DNA of 64,000 nt from contig VWZL01005008.1 in the NCBI GenBank assembly GCA_013396915.1, positions 372,001-436,000 of the forward strand, given 5' to 3'. Positions 1-13,833 of this stretch are shown in pieces; the first letter of the stretch is position 1, and every line of letters begins with the position of its first letter. This stretch comes from Stercorarius parasiticus. Taxonomy: Eukaryota; Chordata; Aves; Charadriiformes; Stercorariidae. The notes under the pieces were generated by a model. That model was not told the origin of the DNA. It ran no database searches and was given only the letters and a program-made list of their open reading frames with translations. The position numbers were made by a program, and so were the translations under genes.

Positions 1-1442
1 GGAATGTATCGAATCAGTCCTTGGAAAAGGTAAGCACAAAAGATTGTTTTGAGATTAAAACCTCCTGCAATTAATACAACAGAGATGTTTTCTGAAAGTT
101 TCAGCTCCGGCACATTTTTCTGGAGCCTGGCAAAATAGCCATAGTGAAAACAGCATTCATGCATCAGGTGCAAGGAACTGAGGTTGGAAAGTAAAATCTG
201 TCTTTGGCACGGTGACAAGAAGAAGAGCTGATGGACAGAGGGATTCAGAGGCACCATGCCAGCTCCAGAAGGCCAGAGAACCAGAATGGACAATGCAAGC
301 TGGGTCCCTGGGATGCCATTTGGAACTACCCCATCTGATCCTCTGCATAACCTCAGGGAGAAGAGGAAACTAGCTGGAATCAAGACAGGAATATTTGGCA
401 CCATTTTAGAAGGACGATATCTGACAGAGACCTGGGATAACAAAGTATTCTTGAGAATATAAAAAACCAAACCAAACAAACTCTTCCAAAACCAAAAAAA
501 CCCAACTATATCTCTGAAAGAATATTTGACCAAATTAAGACTTCAGGAGCTTTGTTCTCCCTGCTTTGGAGAAAGCAGCAACACTGGAAATATGGGGTCT
601 CTTTCATGCATTGGCCTCACTGTTCTTTCCTGTGTCCATGAAGAAAGCCCGTTTCTTCCATCTTACAGTTGGCACTAGGTTAGTCACAGAGTAGGAGCAA
701 CTATAGAAACCAACTTAGACAGAAAGCTAGAAAGAAAAGAACTAGTTAAAATTTAAAGCCACATTTGGCACTATGACAAATATTTATCATTATTCCCAAA
801 GAAAAAGTAATAGCATGAAAGACTTTTAAGTTATGGATAACATTACTGAGAAAACAGTGTAAAAGACTAAAAGGAAATCAGCCCCAACTTATGGTAAAAC
901 AGCAAGCTTCAGTTTGCAGGGAGAAAAGCAATAGATGATATACATGCATGTCCACAGAACTATATATATAACATACAAACAAATGAATGCTATATAAAGT
1001 AGTTCTCACTAAACTGCAATAAGAATATGAGAGAAGCTGAATTTATTCTTTAAACTGCTGGAAAACACAACCACCAAATATGAAGACAACAAAGTCAGAT
1101 GATGGTGTGATGTCTCCTTAAATAACTTTAAACCTGTTTTTCTCTGACTCTGCCTCAAAGGTTGTGATAGCTTAAAGCCTGCTGAATACCAATAATGAAA
1201 ATATTTCTCGTACAGTACAGCCAAGAGAACTTTACTCTTCAAGATCACGTACTAACAGAACTGTCTCTAGTCATGGGTGAACCAAAATGCCATTCTCTTG
1301 ACTCTGGAGGCTTCTTAAATCTACCCAGAAATAGCCAAAGCAAGAATAAGAATTTTAAGTGTCCAATCAACTTTGCAAAAGTGACTCATGTTCCCAAACC
1401 ATTCAAACACTTAAAAATGCTGTCTTTCCCCAGATGAGAGCC

Positions 1443-1456
1443 TTTTTTTTTTTTTT
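1443..1456. repeat. Poly-T run
   Basis: An uninterrupted run of 14 T on the plus strand. No element with a recognisable body lies next to it on either strand, so it is listed as simple sequence and not as the tail of a retrocopy. Confidence 0.85.
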
Positions 1457-4123
1457 GGTCATGATCAGCATTTTAAAGCTCTCCATATAGCTTTTGATAC
1501 AGAAAGCTTAAAAATAAAGACCATAATCTTTATTTAAAAATACTACAAAGGACACAGGAACCAATCAGGTAAAGGTATTTTAGGATGACCACAGCCACAC
1601 ATTGTCTTTATCAATTTACTGTCCATAGAAAGAGAGCAAAAGGAATTACAACACAACTGGCAATACTACACTTAACATTTGTGTTTGTATGTACATATAT
1701 ATATATGCACACGCAGACATGTACTCTACAGAAGACACACATATAATTATGGATCTTGCATAGGCAAATAGAGGAAGCATACCTAGTATCTACACAGGTA
1801 GATGTAATGAAGCAGCCAGCATCTTGGCTGCTGCTAGAGAGAGTTAAGTCCAAATAGTAAAAAACTGTTTTCAACAGTGAAGTGACATAAATTCGAAACT
1901 GAAAGATGCACTGCCCATTTGCCACTGCTTTGTTACCCACTCACATCGCACTCCATCGCCCTTCACAGCCAGTAATGCCCGCCTGAGGTCTGGCTGTCTT
2001 TGCAGAACTTTTTGCTTAACAGATTTCACGCTTTCGGACCTTGCATTAGTAGTAACACACATGATTTCTTTTTCTGCACACATCCCTCTACAGATGATCA
2101 CTATTGATTTGGAGTACCTCAGTTTCTGGAAATGGGATTAAATTTGACTAAACCCAAAACATCTATGGTGCATCTACTTACAAGTACGTACATATGTATG
2201 CACGTATCCATCCTTCACCTAGGCACCTAACTCATTTCATACTTAATAGGCAAACAGGCACTTTCAGAGTTGGGTTCATCTCATCCAAGGCACATACCTG
2301 AAGTCAAAAGAATCTTTGTACCATCCTTTTACCCATCTCTTCCTCTCCACTGCCTACAGATATCTGACTAGCTCAGACATAGTTTAAAGTTATAGCAGAC
2401 AAATCTTGGCCTAGCTGCCCAGCTCAAGCTGCTTTACAAACTTATTTTCAGAAGACATTGAGCTTTCTGAAAAATCAGGTACTTCAAAGGCAAAATCAGA
2501 AACCCGCTGAGATTTCAAGTGTCCCCAATAATTTTAGACAATTTTGAGAATACAGATGTAAACCAATTTTTCAAAATGTCATGTATACACAGACAACTCT
2601 AAATGTTGTCCAGTTAAAGCCTTCTATAGCATAATGATCATCACTGCATTAGGTGCCACTTCAGTAAACACCATGCTCTGTCTTTATAGTTTTACTGCCT
2701 CTTTGGTATCTCTCTGGTTCAAATCTACATTATGGGAAAGGAAAAAAAAAAAAGCAAAGTCTTTTATTCAAAGGCAGTTAAGTTGTGTATGATTAAATTT
2801 AAAGGGGACTTCATAAGTTTATTCAACTACCTGATAGATTAGGTTTGTTCCCAATTTCTGCATGAGAATGTCTATTACTATGGAAGAAAAACATCACACT
2901 TCAGTAATTTCTTAGGAAATAGGAATTATTGTTATGTCTAAGTAGTAGCATTTTATTGTTTGGAACTGTCTTTAAATAACTGTGTTGAAATATGGTTCCA
3001 TTAACTTCAGCAGCTCTGATTTTCAATACTTTCTCTCCCAGCAAACGTGTCTTACTGAAAGGTTGCTGATGGAACTTCTACTTTCCAGTATGAAAGGCTA
3101 TTCTTTTTAGAACTTTCTAAGGAGATCCTTCTAATTAATTAGTCTACTGTTCCCACACCACTTTATTTCATTCTTTTTTTAATTGGGGAAGGGAGGGGTG
3201 TTGTTTGGTTGGATTTTTTTTCGTTTGTTTTAGAAAGCTCCCGAAGCTCTCGCAGGCAGAAATATTTCTTGCTCTGTCTGCAAGACATGCTTGTTGGATG
3301 CTTTTGCTACTGAAAAATTTTTTGGCTCTCCAGAGGACAATTAAACAATGACAACTTTCTATTCATTCCAAAGCGTAATTCTACTTTTGAAGATTTCATC
3401 TGACTAACATGACACTGACCACAACTTTTCATCCACAAGCCAATATATTCAAGTTCAGCCTCATGTCAGTGTGCACTGGCTAGACCCAAGTCCCAGGAGG
3501 TGCAAAAATTACTTAGTTGACAATGTAATTAGGTAACCAGTTCTCCTTCAGGCTGACTACATGTACGGATTCATAGCTGCTTCTCTAACTGGCAATCAGC
3601 AAAGGTCTTAACAGGATTTAAGCAGCGAAGGCAAGCCTTGATGGGAACGTCAAGGGCACCAATTGCTTCTCCTTGAAATGAGAAAAGAAGCCATGAGGAA
3701 AAAAGTTTGACTGTAGTTGAGAGCAAAAACCCGAGTCATGACTAATACCTTCATTTCCAGCTATCAGGTTCCGTTACTAATGCTTTGGTGCTCTTAGCCC
3801 TGTGACTCTAAACCTTCTCATTATAGAGGGAAAATTACCCAGCACAAAGCAAAAATATAATCCTCCTTCCTGAGCTCTGAAGGGATCTGGTCAGATCTGC
3901 CCTCCCAACAAATGGCAGAAACCATCATAAGAAGCAGCTGACAGTGGAGGACTAAACCTCTGAGTGCTGCCTGCATTACTGGCCAAAGGCTACTCAACGA
4001 CTCTACTGTTTCTACATTTTCCCACCTTGTCTTGACTACTTTAGCTATTAATATTGTTATCTCATTAGGCCAGGGAACATCTTTCACTGCCGCCTCTACT
4101 ACACAGTCTGACCTCTCCTTGAG

Positions 4124-4187
4124 CCCATGGATGTTGCGTAACAAAAAAAACCTCTAAAAATCTCTGTTTTATCTAATCATCCATGGG
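4124..4187. repeat. Perfect 10-bp inverted repeat with 44-bp spacer
   Basis: The arm cccatggatg (4124-4133) and its exact reverse complement catccatggg (4178-4187) flank an A-rich spacer. The spacing could allow a weak hairpin. An arm pair of this size can occur by chance in 64 kb, and nothing nearby suggests terminal repeats of a transposon with coding content. Confidence 0.5.
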
Positions 4188-4502
4188 ATTAGATTCACAT
4201 TGCTCTGTGAGTCTGGAACTTAAGAAAAAAAATGAATAAAAACCCTGCAGTGAAGGCGTTATTGGGTCCTGGAATCTTGGCTCATCTGTATATTTAGAAC
4301 ATAGTTGAAAAATGAACATTCAAATTTAACATAAGATGAGACATCATGCACTTACTTAACTGTCCTTTCTCACATGGTGACTGGTATGAAATAAACCCGT
4401 CCTACTTTATTCAGTCATAAAAAGAACTTAAGGCAGAGAATCATGAAGGTAAACATGACTTTTTATAGGCTGGCTTTACAGAGCGATTCCATAGGTAAAT
4501 GC

Positions 4503-4570
4503 TTCTCAGTGCTCTTGTTTCCCCATCTACAGATCAGGTATATTTGTCTATCCCAGGGAAGATTTTAAAA
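4503..4570 (+). mobile_element. 3' part of an old tRNA-derived SINE (MIR-like)
   Basis: The text 'tgtttccccatctacaga' followed by a 'cccagggaagat' stretch matches the layout of the conserved 3' half of tRNA-derived CORE/MIR-type SINEs of amniotes (CTGTGCCTCAGTTTCCCCATCTG, then a variable A/T part, then CACAGGG and GAGGAT). The tRNA-like head is not visible upstream, so the copy is truncated or too diverged. This rests on consensus memory. It is an old, non-functional fragment. Confidence 0.45.
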
Positions 4571-7500
4571 GTCTATGGTTTGTAGCAGCATTTCATACCA
4601 AGTCCTTAAATTAATGGCCATATAGGAAAGAGAAAAGACAATAACATGTAGTGAGAGCAGAATTCAGTTAAGTAAGTTCAGTACTGAGAAGCCATCTTAA
4701 AAGCCATTTTAGGGCTCCTCAGTGTGTAAGATCTGTTGAGACAAAAAGCTATCCCTAAGAGCCAGTGTTGATTTCGACATTTGTGCTGTGCAGCTCCTGA
4801 GGATTAAATTAAGCAGTGAATTGTGGAGTCAGGACAACAGCAGCATCCTAGGAGCGTGACATTTCTGTCTGTATGGAGAGGTACAACTCAGAGGTCTTTA
4901 AAAGGCAACTTAGTCTCTCTTTTCCTGAAGCTGAGATATGCTATGAACTGAGATTTTTTTTAGTTTGTTTCGGTACTTATTTCTTATCTTCCATTTTCTG
5001 CATGCAGCACCTTTACCCCCCCCAAAAAGATATCTTTTGTCCCCTTTCCATGCTGTCCTCACCCATAAAGCATTTATACAGACCTCTGCGTGAAGACAGC
5101 ATTAGCTGCAAGGATATCAGAGCAACCTAGAATTTGCTCTGTACCTGCACACCAGTACTGTCTCTTTCAATCTTTCTCTGCTAATAAAGGATTTTATGGA
5201 GTTGCAGGTGGTTTACTTTCTGTGCAGGAGGCTAAGAGCTGCACCATGTAACTATAGCAACAACTACTGTGAAAGCTCTCGATTTTTATTGACATGCCTC
5301 ACATAACCTCATGGAAAAATTCATACAAATGGAGAAACAAAAAATTAAACATCCTGAAGGCCAAAGGAAAATATTGTGGTGATGTGCATCTTTATGCATT
5401 GCTTAAATACTTCCCCCATGGTAATTTGTTTCTCTTACTATATAGTGCTAACATTAAAATAGCATTTTAAAATTCACAGTTTAAACAGTAATTTAAGCCT
5501 CCACAATGCCAAAACAGAAGATACACATGCAATCAGCTCAGAAGACACTGTAGCACATTGCTGTATTTGACAAAGATTCATCACTGAAAAACTGACACTA
5601 CACAAATGGAGAGAAGGCACACACATTTTTTTCATAGAGAGCAATAAACATTTGCATAGGGTTATACTGAATTATTCATCTCTTAAAGAAAAGACAAAAG
5701 ATGCATCTTTCTAAAAGATACTACTCTATCCAAAGGATACTCTCTTAAAAGGATTTTTCTATGCTCACAGCAGCTGAGAACTGTGTGAAAATGGTAGCAA
5801 GATGCTTTGTCCCAGTCATAGAAATCTATGACTTGATAGGCAAGTTTGACATTCCAAATCCAATAAAACAGTGTCAAGCTTGCAACAAAATATGAATATG
5901 CCGCAGTCTGAAATGGCCTCAAGTATCCTGGAAAGCGACCAAATCACTTACGTTGAGTTTCAAAATGCCACTTCTAAATGAGCTTCCAAGGCCATGATCC
6001 ACAGTGCTGGAAAATTGGTCCTTGCTAATGGCCACCATTTACAGCCTTAACCTTTACTACATTACTTCAGTTCTCTCCAATAGCTCAAACAATACGAACC
6101 AAAAACACTTCCAAAGATTTTAACAATAACCACCAGACCAAGAACTACTCCTGCTAAAATCTTGACCTTATTGACGAAGTGCATTTGCATGGTGACAGGA
6201 ATAGCCAGTTTTGCAGGCAATTAGTCAAAGCAAAACACTTTACCCTGGTTGCCAGTTATTCTCCATTTTCAGCTCTGCTGTTATGATTTATTTCTCTAAA
6301 AAAGCACAATAATCCCAACCACTTTTATTCTCATGATCATCCAAACCAAAAATATTTAATAGCAAGGTTTAGGGAAAACTACTGAGCTGTTAATATACCC
6401 CTTCTGAATCTAATACTCTTGCAGTACACAATGCAATCTAGGCTGCCTGTAAAGGATGAAAAAGATGTGTTGCTATGGAAACAGGAAGGCGCATGTTTAG
6501 GTTGCTCATCCCTGAAGAGCTGCCCCACCAATATCTTTAAAGCCTGCTAATAAAATTTTAATCAATAATTAGAATAAAGTGAACTTCACCTCCTGTTTGA
6601 CACCAGAATCTTGGTTCAGACGCTGTCAAGCTCTTTTAACATTCCCTGCATCCAACTATACCCTACAGCATTAAGAATTAATTTAGGCACAAAAATGTCG
6701 ACATGCGCTTATCTAGTTCAGCTACGTAAAATGATTATTCCACCCAGCAATAGATACTAGCTTCCCAATTTAAAACCCTGTGCATGTAGGCATGCACTTT
6801 TTAATTTATTAATTGATGCGCTATACGTTCCCCTTCAAAAAGGCAAATAAAGAAAAACCAAAACAAATAAACTCTTCTGTTATTACTGGCTTAAGGCCAC
6901 TGAGCAGGGATATGCTCACTGAGAATGTGACAATTACCCCAGTACTGGAGTTATCACTCGCCAACTCCCCTAAACATCTGCTATTTCCTAGAAATGATAG
7001 TTTCCATCTTACCATGACTTACCTACAGATTTATCTACAGACAGATCTTCCAAAACACTGGGGTGTATGAAGTAAAAATGCATTTCCAGACAGCCAAACA
7101 GAAAACAGGCCAAGTTATTTGCTGGCAAACCTCCACTTGTTTCACCATTATAATAGCAGAGAATCTGGCTCCAAACATGAAGCCATTAATTATCTGTACA
7201 GTTAACTATGTCAGTACACCTATTTGTTATTACATTGGGAAATCAATAAGCAAGACTTTGTTAATGATATTTTCTAACCTATTAGCTAAGTACAATGATA
7301 AGAATATCAGACTATACTAATAAACAGTTAACAAGCTTTATATTCTGGATCACAAAACAGTAAAGCAAAGCTGAAAAGACAAGAAATCCATACCGTGAAC
7401 ACATGAGATGCACAACAGATTTTTTTTTTATGTAGTCATACATTATAAATTATTTTTTTTAAAATTCCAATTAATTTCCTGAAATGTATACAATGTTGGT

Positions 7501-7977
7501 CTGTTTCAGTATTCCTGGCAGAAGGACTGTAGTTGTCTGACAGGAAGAAAACCAACTCCTGTACCTACCAACCATGAATCTTTACTGCACTGAGATCCTG
7601 AACCAGAAATAAAAATGCCAATGTCAGAAGAGATAGGAATGACAACAGGAGCAATACGTCCTTTAAAGAGGACACACTTAACTGGTTTCAGCTTCAGAGA
7701 TTTACAGTAGGGGTGATCTTCCACATTCTGCTCCTGGAATATGCCAGCACTTTCAAGAATATGGCGATCTCTCTGCTAGTGAATTTGGGCTTGTTCTAGA
7801 AAAACCCTGATGCTAATCTCCTTTTCAGCTGTACCAGATTTTTAAGGTGTTCGTTATTTTTAAATTAAACTTGAAATACACTGATTTCCTCAAAGAAGAG
7901 GAACAAAACTCCCATTTCCTTTTCCTGGCTTTGTAATTAATATGAAGACATAATAATTGCAGGCACAGCCCTCCTCC
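4571..7977. other. Non-coding AT-rich DNA, no gene seen
   Basis: There are no convincing exons, RNA genes or young repeats. Open frames on either strand stay below 90 codons. Scattered A and T runs and TAAT-type motifs are typical of intron or intergenic DNA. I could not pick out any subregion as functional. Confidence 0.55.
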
Positions 7978-8013
7978 AAACCAGGATCCCACTGTGTTGG
8001 CATTATGCAGTAG
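7978..8013 (+). mobile_element. Possible L2-like LINE 3' scrap
   Basis: The stretch around 'ccaggatcccactgtgttgg' followed by 'cattatgcag' resembles the 'accccattgtgctaggcactgtacaa' block of old L2-like repeats. A better copy of the same block occurs at 27160-27255. It is only about 36 bp long, so the call is weak. Confidence 0.25.
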
Positions 8014-9364
8014 CTATATACAGAGCTTCAGCTTGCAACTGAAGTTGGAGATGTTTCCATTTTTCATGAGAGCACTAAGTATTTGAAAAACTCCAAAACC
8101 TTTTAGGATCGGCATTTCCAAAAAGATAAGAAATTGCACTTTGCCCACCTTGGGAATGCTTAGCACATTCAGAAATCCATTTTGAAATTCTATTTTGTTT
8201 TTATAACAGAATATACAATATCACATGAACAGTAAGTTAGGTTACCTTTATAAATCTTTTTTAAGAGAGGCTTATAAAAACGTATTCCATCAAAACTCTT
8301 CAGAATAAACATTCAGTTCTTGATGGAATATATTTATCCAGAAACTTAAAGGAACTATAATTGTTTTGATTTTCTAGTTCTACTGTTGAATATAGACATA
8401 TTTTTGATATATCACTGAAAAGACAGCATTTTTTCAAGAGAAGACAAAAATAACAAAAAAGTTTTTAAAAAAAAACTTGATTTTTTTTTTCTAAAGGCTA
8501 CAATATTTTCCAGTTGCTTTCATTTTCAATGCACATGTTTCTTCCCCTAAGGTATCCACTGTGATATTTAAAAGGATTTATTTGCTTACAGCTAAACAGA
8601 TGATATTTACTCACATTACAAAACTGTCATACAACTCTGGCATTATTTAACCGCCCTCTCCTTAGGAGACATCTTATACTAGGGCCAACAAGTAGGGACA
8701 GAGTCACACACTGTCTGGAAAGGCTCACACACAGTACACACGTAAGGTTCCTTCTCCAACTACGCAAAAAACCCCAAACCCTGAAAACAACCATTATCCA
8801 GTTTTATCAGCAGGGTAAAATACAACCAAATCTCTGAACATTTTGCTAAGTAAGTATGTTAATTTATCCCTTCAGCAATAAAAAAACAGGATCTCAGCAA
8901 TACAGTTCCCCTTGGCTCAGATGGTTAAAAGGACAGCATTTCATTCCTGTTAGTTTTCAAGGGCTTGGCTGCTCCCTGGGCATCTGTGCTGGCTACCAAA
9001 CTATTTTGAAATGTCCTTCCATCCAGGCATCTCTCTCCTGAGCGTCAGTCACAGTTATGAATCACAAAATAAACGCTTCAGATGCAACAGTGCTAGCTCT
9101 GGCTTTCAACAGAACATTTTGGAGACAGTCAGCTTACAGAAAACAGAGAATGACACAGAGACATTTGGAGTACAGTGCTCGCAGCCTCCCTTCCTCAGGA
9201 AGGCTTCCTTTTAGTCATGATACTTTAGCTACTTCATACAGCTTTTACTGTCTAAATACCAGTGTGTGGCTTCACCATTCTCCCTTTTTCCATATCTGTA
9301 TTTTAAACCAAACGTTTTGTTCAGAAGTTTTATGGATCCCAGGCAGGAACAGCCTCAGGACATG
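8014..9364. other. Non-coding DNA, no gene seen
   Basis: AT-rich sequence with A/T runs near 8460-8490. The overlapping open frames in 8856-9416 (61 to 119 codons) lie in several frames and show no domain or splice-site pattern, so I do not call them genes. Confidence 0.5.
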
Positions 9365-9428
9365 GAATAACTTAGGCTGGACCTCTGGAGATCACCTGCT
9401 CCAGCCCTCTGCTTGAGTGCTTAGCACT
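9365..9428 (-). mobile_element. CR1 LINE 3' fragment, reverse orientation
   Basis: 'cttaggctgg acctctggag' followed by 'atcacctgctccagccctct' and 'gcttgag' matches the antisense of the CR1 3' end, where the consensus reads roughly 'ttggaagggacctctggagatcatctagtccaaccc'. The copy is short and diverged, with a small deletion after 'ggctgg'. The terminal ATTCTATG tail, expected just to the left in this orientation, is not recognisable. It is an old, inactive copy. The plus-strand CR1 at 18388 is in the opposite orientation. Confidence 0.6.
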
Positions 9429-12110
9429 ACGCTACTCCTCTGCCTTGAAATTACTGCCCTGCTGTGATACACTTTCCATCAGACACTGTATGCAGAGAAA
9501 CTGCTGGGTGCAACAGGGTAATCTGAGGCAGCTTTATGTTTGCTCTTCTCAACCAAGGTTCCCATTTTTCCAAACTCATAGGATCTGACTTTTCCTCCTC
9601 TAGCAATTCTCTGCAGGCAACAATCCTCTTTCTTTGCTGAGAAACTCAATGTGACTCTGCAAAAAATCCTATGCACTAGCCAGCTCCCAAATTATATCAT
9701 TTTCCAGGAGGGTTGGGTTTTCAGCTTTTTCTTTCCTTTTTTCTTTTTTTAATTTAAAAAGCACATAGGAAGCTAATTTCTGCAGATGGAGTAAAATGTA
9801 CCACATGAACCGGGTAGATTGGCTTTCTCATTGGACACTGAAGGGTTGCTATGATTCAGACATTATGCTTTAATATTTAAATTTCCACAAGCTACAGATA
9901 TGCTGATAGAAGAACAAACGTCAGAAGGTTGATCTATTCTGAGATCCGTGTCAGAAGAAGGTCGACAACACACTTTGAAATCAGGTTCTGTTTCTGTCGG
10001 AATTTGACAGATTTCAGTCATTTGAGTACGAAAAGATTGCCAAAGAGGAATCCAACAGTACAGTGCAGCTTTCAAATGATCATGAGGAGACACTATACTG
10101 CCATTTCCTTTGCCGTTGGTGGAAAATATAAGAAATAGCAAATTGATTTATTTATATGCATTGGGCCCCCCTTTAATCTCATTTTTATTTTCAATGTACT
10201 CTTTTTACAGAGATTTACATTTATTTACTGCTTGAATTTTGCCATAGCACCATACCACTTAACTCCACCCAGGAAGCTTACTCTGCAGTGTTATTTTTGC
10301 CTTCTCTAAAATCTGGCAGACCCAGCAAACGGGGAGATTTGACAAGCTCCCTATAGCTCAGGGCATCAGAACCGTGAGGCCTCAATATGTTTGGGTTTGG
10401 TTTGAGGGTGGTTATTTCTCCTTTCTTTCTTAAGGAAAGAAACCTTTATGCTGATCCCGGACTTACACACTGCATCCTGAACAGTGCGACAACTGGGGAA
10501 AACAAGATCTACAGTGTCAGCCACTTACATGTGTTCTCACGTAGTCACCATCTGTTTGGTAGTCCCAGAAGTCAGCAGCTCGTATCACAAAAAGCACTGT
10601 CATATTAAACACCCTGCTGACACAGAGACCACGGAGTGAGGGACCGAGCCCGCTAGCTGCTGAGCCATCAGGTTACAGCCTCAAAACACACCAGCAAAGA
10701 ACCACTAAAAGATAGTCTGTCAAGGTCTTTTCCTTCTCTTCCTTTTCCCAACTACAGGCTTCCCACTGATGATGAAACTGCTGTAGTTCACATTGTATAC
10801 ATTTACTAAACAACTGCAATTTTACAAACTTGCAAGTCCACAAATGTCTCTTATTGCATCTGTTTGCAAGAATGAGTCTATGTTGAGAGAAAGAAAATAA
10901 AAACCGTAGAAACAAAGGCTATACTCCTTGTCAAAATAAGCCATTTGCCCTTTATTCAGTACAGCAACAACTTGCTAAGTGAGTCAAACAGAACTTGGGA
11001 GCCATTTTGAATGGCTGAACAGATTGTCTCCTGGGCTCTCATGGAGCAACACTCCAAAACTTTGCTGTATGGTAGGATGCAGTTTGCTTTCTCCAGCTTA
11101 ACTGGTGTACATGCATGTGTGTGTGGAAGCTCAGGCCTTGGTAACCTGACCATCCAGAAGGGCTTAAACAACACAGTGGGTCTTTCATGACCATATTGCT
11201 CAAACTCTGATCCTAGGAGAAAAAACAAACTCTGATGACCAACCTGCCAGCACATGATCAAAACATATGTAGTCCTAGTGAAGGACTTGGAACTGACACC
11301 TCTGAAACACAGTAAAAAAATTCTGTGATCTCAAATGCGAAGAACAACAAGCTTAAAAGGGATAGCCCGCTCACTCCTCTATACATACACACATATACAA
11401 AATATACATAGGTTTAAATCAAACTATAGATTTATCTAACCTTTATTCCTTGGTATAGTGTCTTATTTACCTTAAAAGAAGCCACAAATTCTTCACATGT
11501 GCATTATTTGTGACATTTTAGGCTTCTACTTGGAAATCTTATCATGTCAATTTGTTTCCCAGAAACAAGAGGTCCTGAAAACCTCCATCCTCATGCTTGG
11601 GTTGATCTTGCCAGCAAAGATGATGATGTAGCATTTGCTACATTTCCATAATTCCTTTCAGCGCATAAGCAGATTTTTGTTTTTACATAAATACACCCAT
11701 TATTTTTATGCTATATATACATACATCTTTTTCCTAAGGCTAGTTCTGGAGCACTTAAATCTGCTCATAAATGTAGAATGAAAATTTTCCTAGGCAGGCA
11801 GTTCCTTTTCTAGCAATTACTATTCGATAGCTGAACTCTTCCCTTCTTCCTTTACAGCCTTGTAAAAAGAGCCATGTAGTGGACTCTGCTCATTGGAGGT
11901 ATCACCAAATGTAACCGTTTCAGTAACAAGAATCTTGTTTCACAAAAAAAGTAGCTAAGCAACTTGCAGAAGTGTCAGCATGAAGACAGAAGCAGAGAAA
12001 CCTGAAAAAGCCTTAAAGATTGTTCTGACAAGTTTTACATTTTGATCACTGAGCTCTTGGCTCCTAAGTGGACTACAACAGCAGACAGCTTGTGCAGTCT
12101 CAATTTATTG

Positions 12111-12124
12111 TGACCTAAAGGTCA
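12111..12124. promoter_or_regulatory. 14-bp palindrome resembling an everted nuclear-receptor site
   Basis: The sequence tgacctaaaggtca is a perfect palindrome. It can be read as two AGGTCA half-sites facing outward with a 2-bp spacer (an everted repeat, ER2). AGGTCA is the standard nuclear-receptor half-site. ER spacing of 2 is not a favoured arrangement for the common receptors, and a single site in 64 kb may be chance. Function is not shown. Confidence 0.15.
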
Positions 12125-13833
12125 TACTGGAACAGTACTAATACTATTTCTCTTTTGGTAGTATCAAAAGGACCCCTGCCAGGAATACCAGACACTGTCC
12201 TACCCTGTGTTCCCAATGCCCATCAGTAGAATGTAACTGAATAACAATGGCAAAAGATGATTATTAGTAATTCAGAATCCACTTTCATGTTACTACAGCA
12301 AAAAAGCCACTGCACTTCATGCTGACACAAGGGCTGGGCTGCCAGGGGGTTCAGACCAGGCACAGAGCTCCAGGGGAACAGTGTCGTGTTTCTCCCGAGA
12401 GCTGCCCTGTGCTGTGCGAGATCTTTCACCGCCTTGTGCACTGGGCTGCCCTCCAGGCATTGCTGCTGTTCCCCTAACTTTCCTTTCTAAGGTAAATCCG
12501 AGCCTTGATCTTGGATCTGCTTTCAAGGCTACACAGGCAGCACAAAGAAACACATCTGAGATGGCCAAACCCAAAGGAGGTAAGACAACCCAAGGGTAGA
12601 CAGACAAATACAGGCATTGAAGGATGAGGGGCAGCCAGAGCTGCTTCACAATTAGACATCCCTGGCTGAAGACAGGCATGCACAGGACTGACAATGAGCA
12701 AGCGGAAGTTTAACAACATAATATCAGCTAAGAGCAGCAGCAGGAGACAAACAGGCTTTCTTCACACTGCAGGGGATCAGAGATAATCCTGAAAACAGAG
12801 ACAGATTCAATTTAATATAGTAAATTAAAGGGAAACCAAGAGAAAAATTGGGGTCAATCTGGTATGCACATGGCATTCTCATTGACAAACAAGTAGACAA
12901 CAAGATTTTTACATTTCGGAGGTCTCCAGAAATGAGCAGCACCCAGAAGCTCAGCAGATGGCCTTGAAAAAAATGGCCTGTTCACTTCAGAGCCCCAGTG
13001 GGAGCTGAGCCCTTTCAAAATAACTGGAACGGTCTCTAGCTATCAAGCAACCACCAGCAAAAGAGGTGAATTTGCTTTCACAGCATTTCCTCTGGTTCAT
13101 TCCAAGTTTTCCCTGCTCATTTGTGTATCTTCAATTAAAATAACATTCTTTTTTTCCTAACTGGTCTTGCAGTTAGCAGCAGGGGAGGAAAAGAGTACAA
13201 ACAAAAGTACTCAGTAATTCAGCCTCAGAAATGCATCTGCATCTGCAGCTCGAGGGCTCTGACACAGCAGCACTGAAAAAGCCTGCTGCTTCCCTTGATG
13301 TTCAAGGACAGCAGGGTACATTGGTCTGTGCATTTGTATTCCCTGCCACTCCATTGGCCTGGCCTTTCTCCTCGCTCCCCCAAGCACAGACATCATCTCA
13401 TCATTGGAGAGATGACCTGTGAGCAAACTGCATTGCAGCCTGCATTAGCTGGGAACTGAGCCCGACGTGAGGGAAACAACATGTAACAGAGCTACACGAC
13501 CAACAGTCATGTACAGCTCTTGACATGCCTGGATGTCAAGACATACAGTCTCTTCTGCTGCAGTAGGGACTCACCAGCAGATACATAACATTGCTGCAAT
13601 CTCCAGAAACACCCTTTGTCTCCGCTGTATACGTAGTACCAGAGTGTGGGCTCGTTTATTTTAAAAAAACAACAAAAAGAAACGAATGTATTGGTAGCAA
13701 AATATTTTCCTGTGCCTACTGCAAATCTGGTTTCTCTCACTGACCACAAATACAGAAAAGAAAGCATCTGGGAGAGAGAAGATAAGGCTTTGCTAACAGT
13801 CTAATTTTCATCTGGAAGTGAAGGGAGCCCTCA

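Larger units (their letters stand above)
1..4502. other. Non-coding AT-rich DNA, no gene seen
   Basis: I see no credible exon or RNA gene here. Open frames are short (up to 109 codons), sit on both strands and have no recognisable protein character. The stretch holds simple-sequence scraps: a 14-T run at 1443-1456, a short TA run near 1697-1707 and A runs near 2742. A motif near 2208-2235 (a 'taggcacctaactc' core) and another near 2995-3030 resemble pieces of old sauropsid interspersed repeats, but both are too short to call. It is most likely intron or intergenic sequence. Confidence 0.6.

Noticed and set aside
2715..2735. 'ggttcaaatct' resembling a tRNA B box
   Set aside because: No matching A box, acceptor stem or cloverleaf around it; at most a SINE scrap.
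12317..12694. 125-codon minus-strand frame in a GC-richer patch
   Set aside because: It overlaps antisense and alternate frames, with no domain, no convincing splice or start context and no recognised family.
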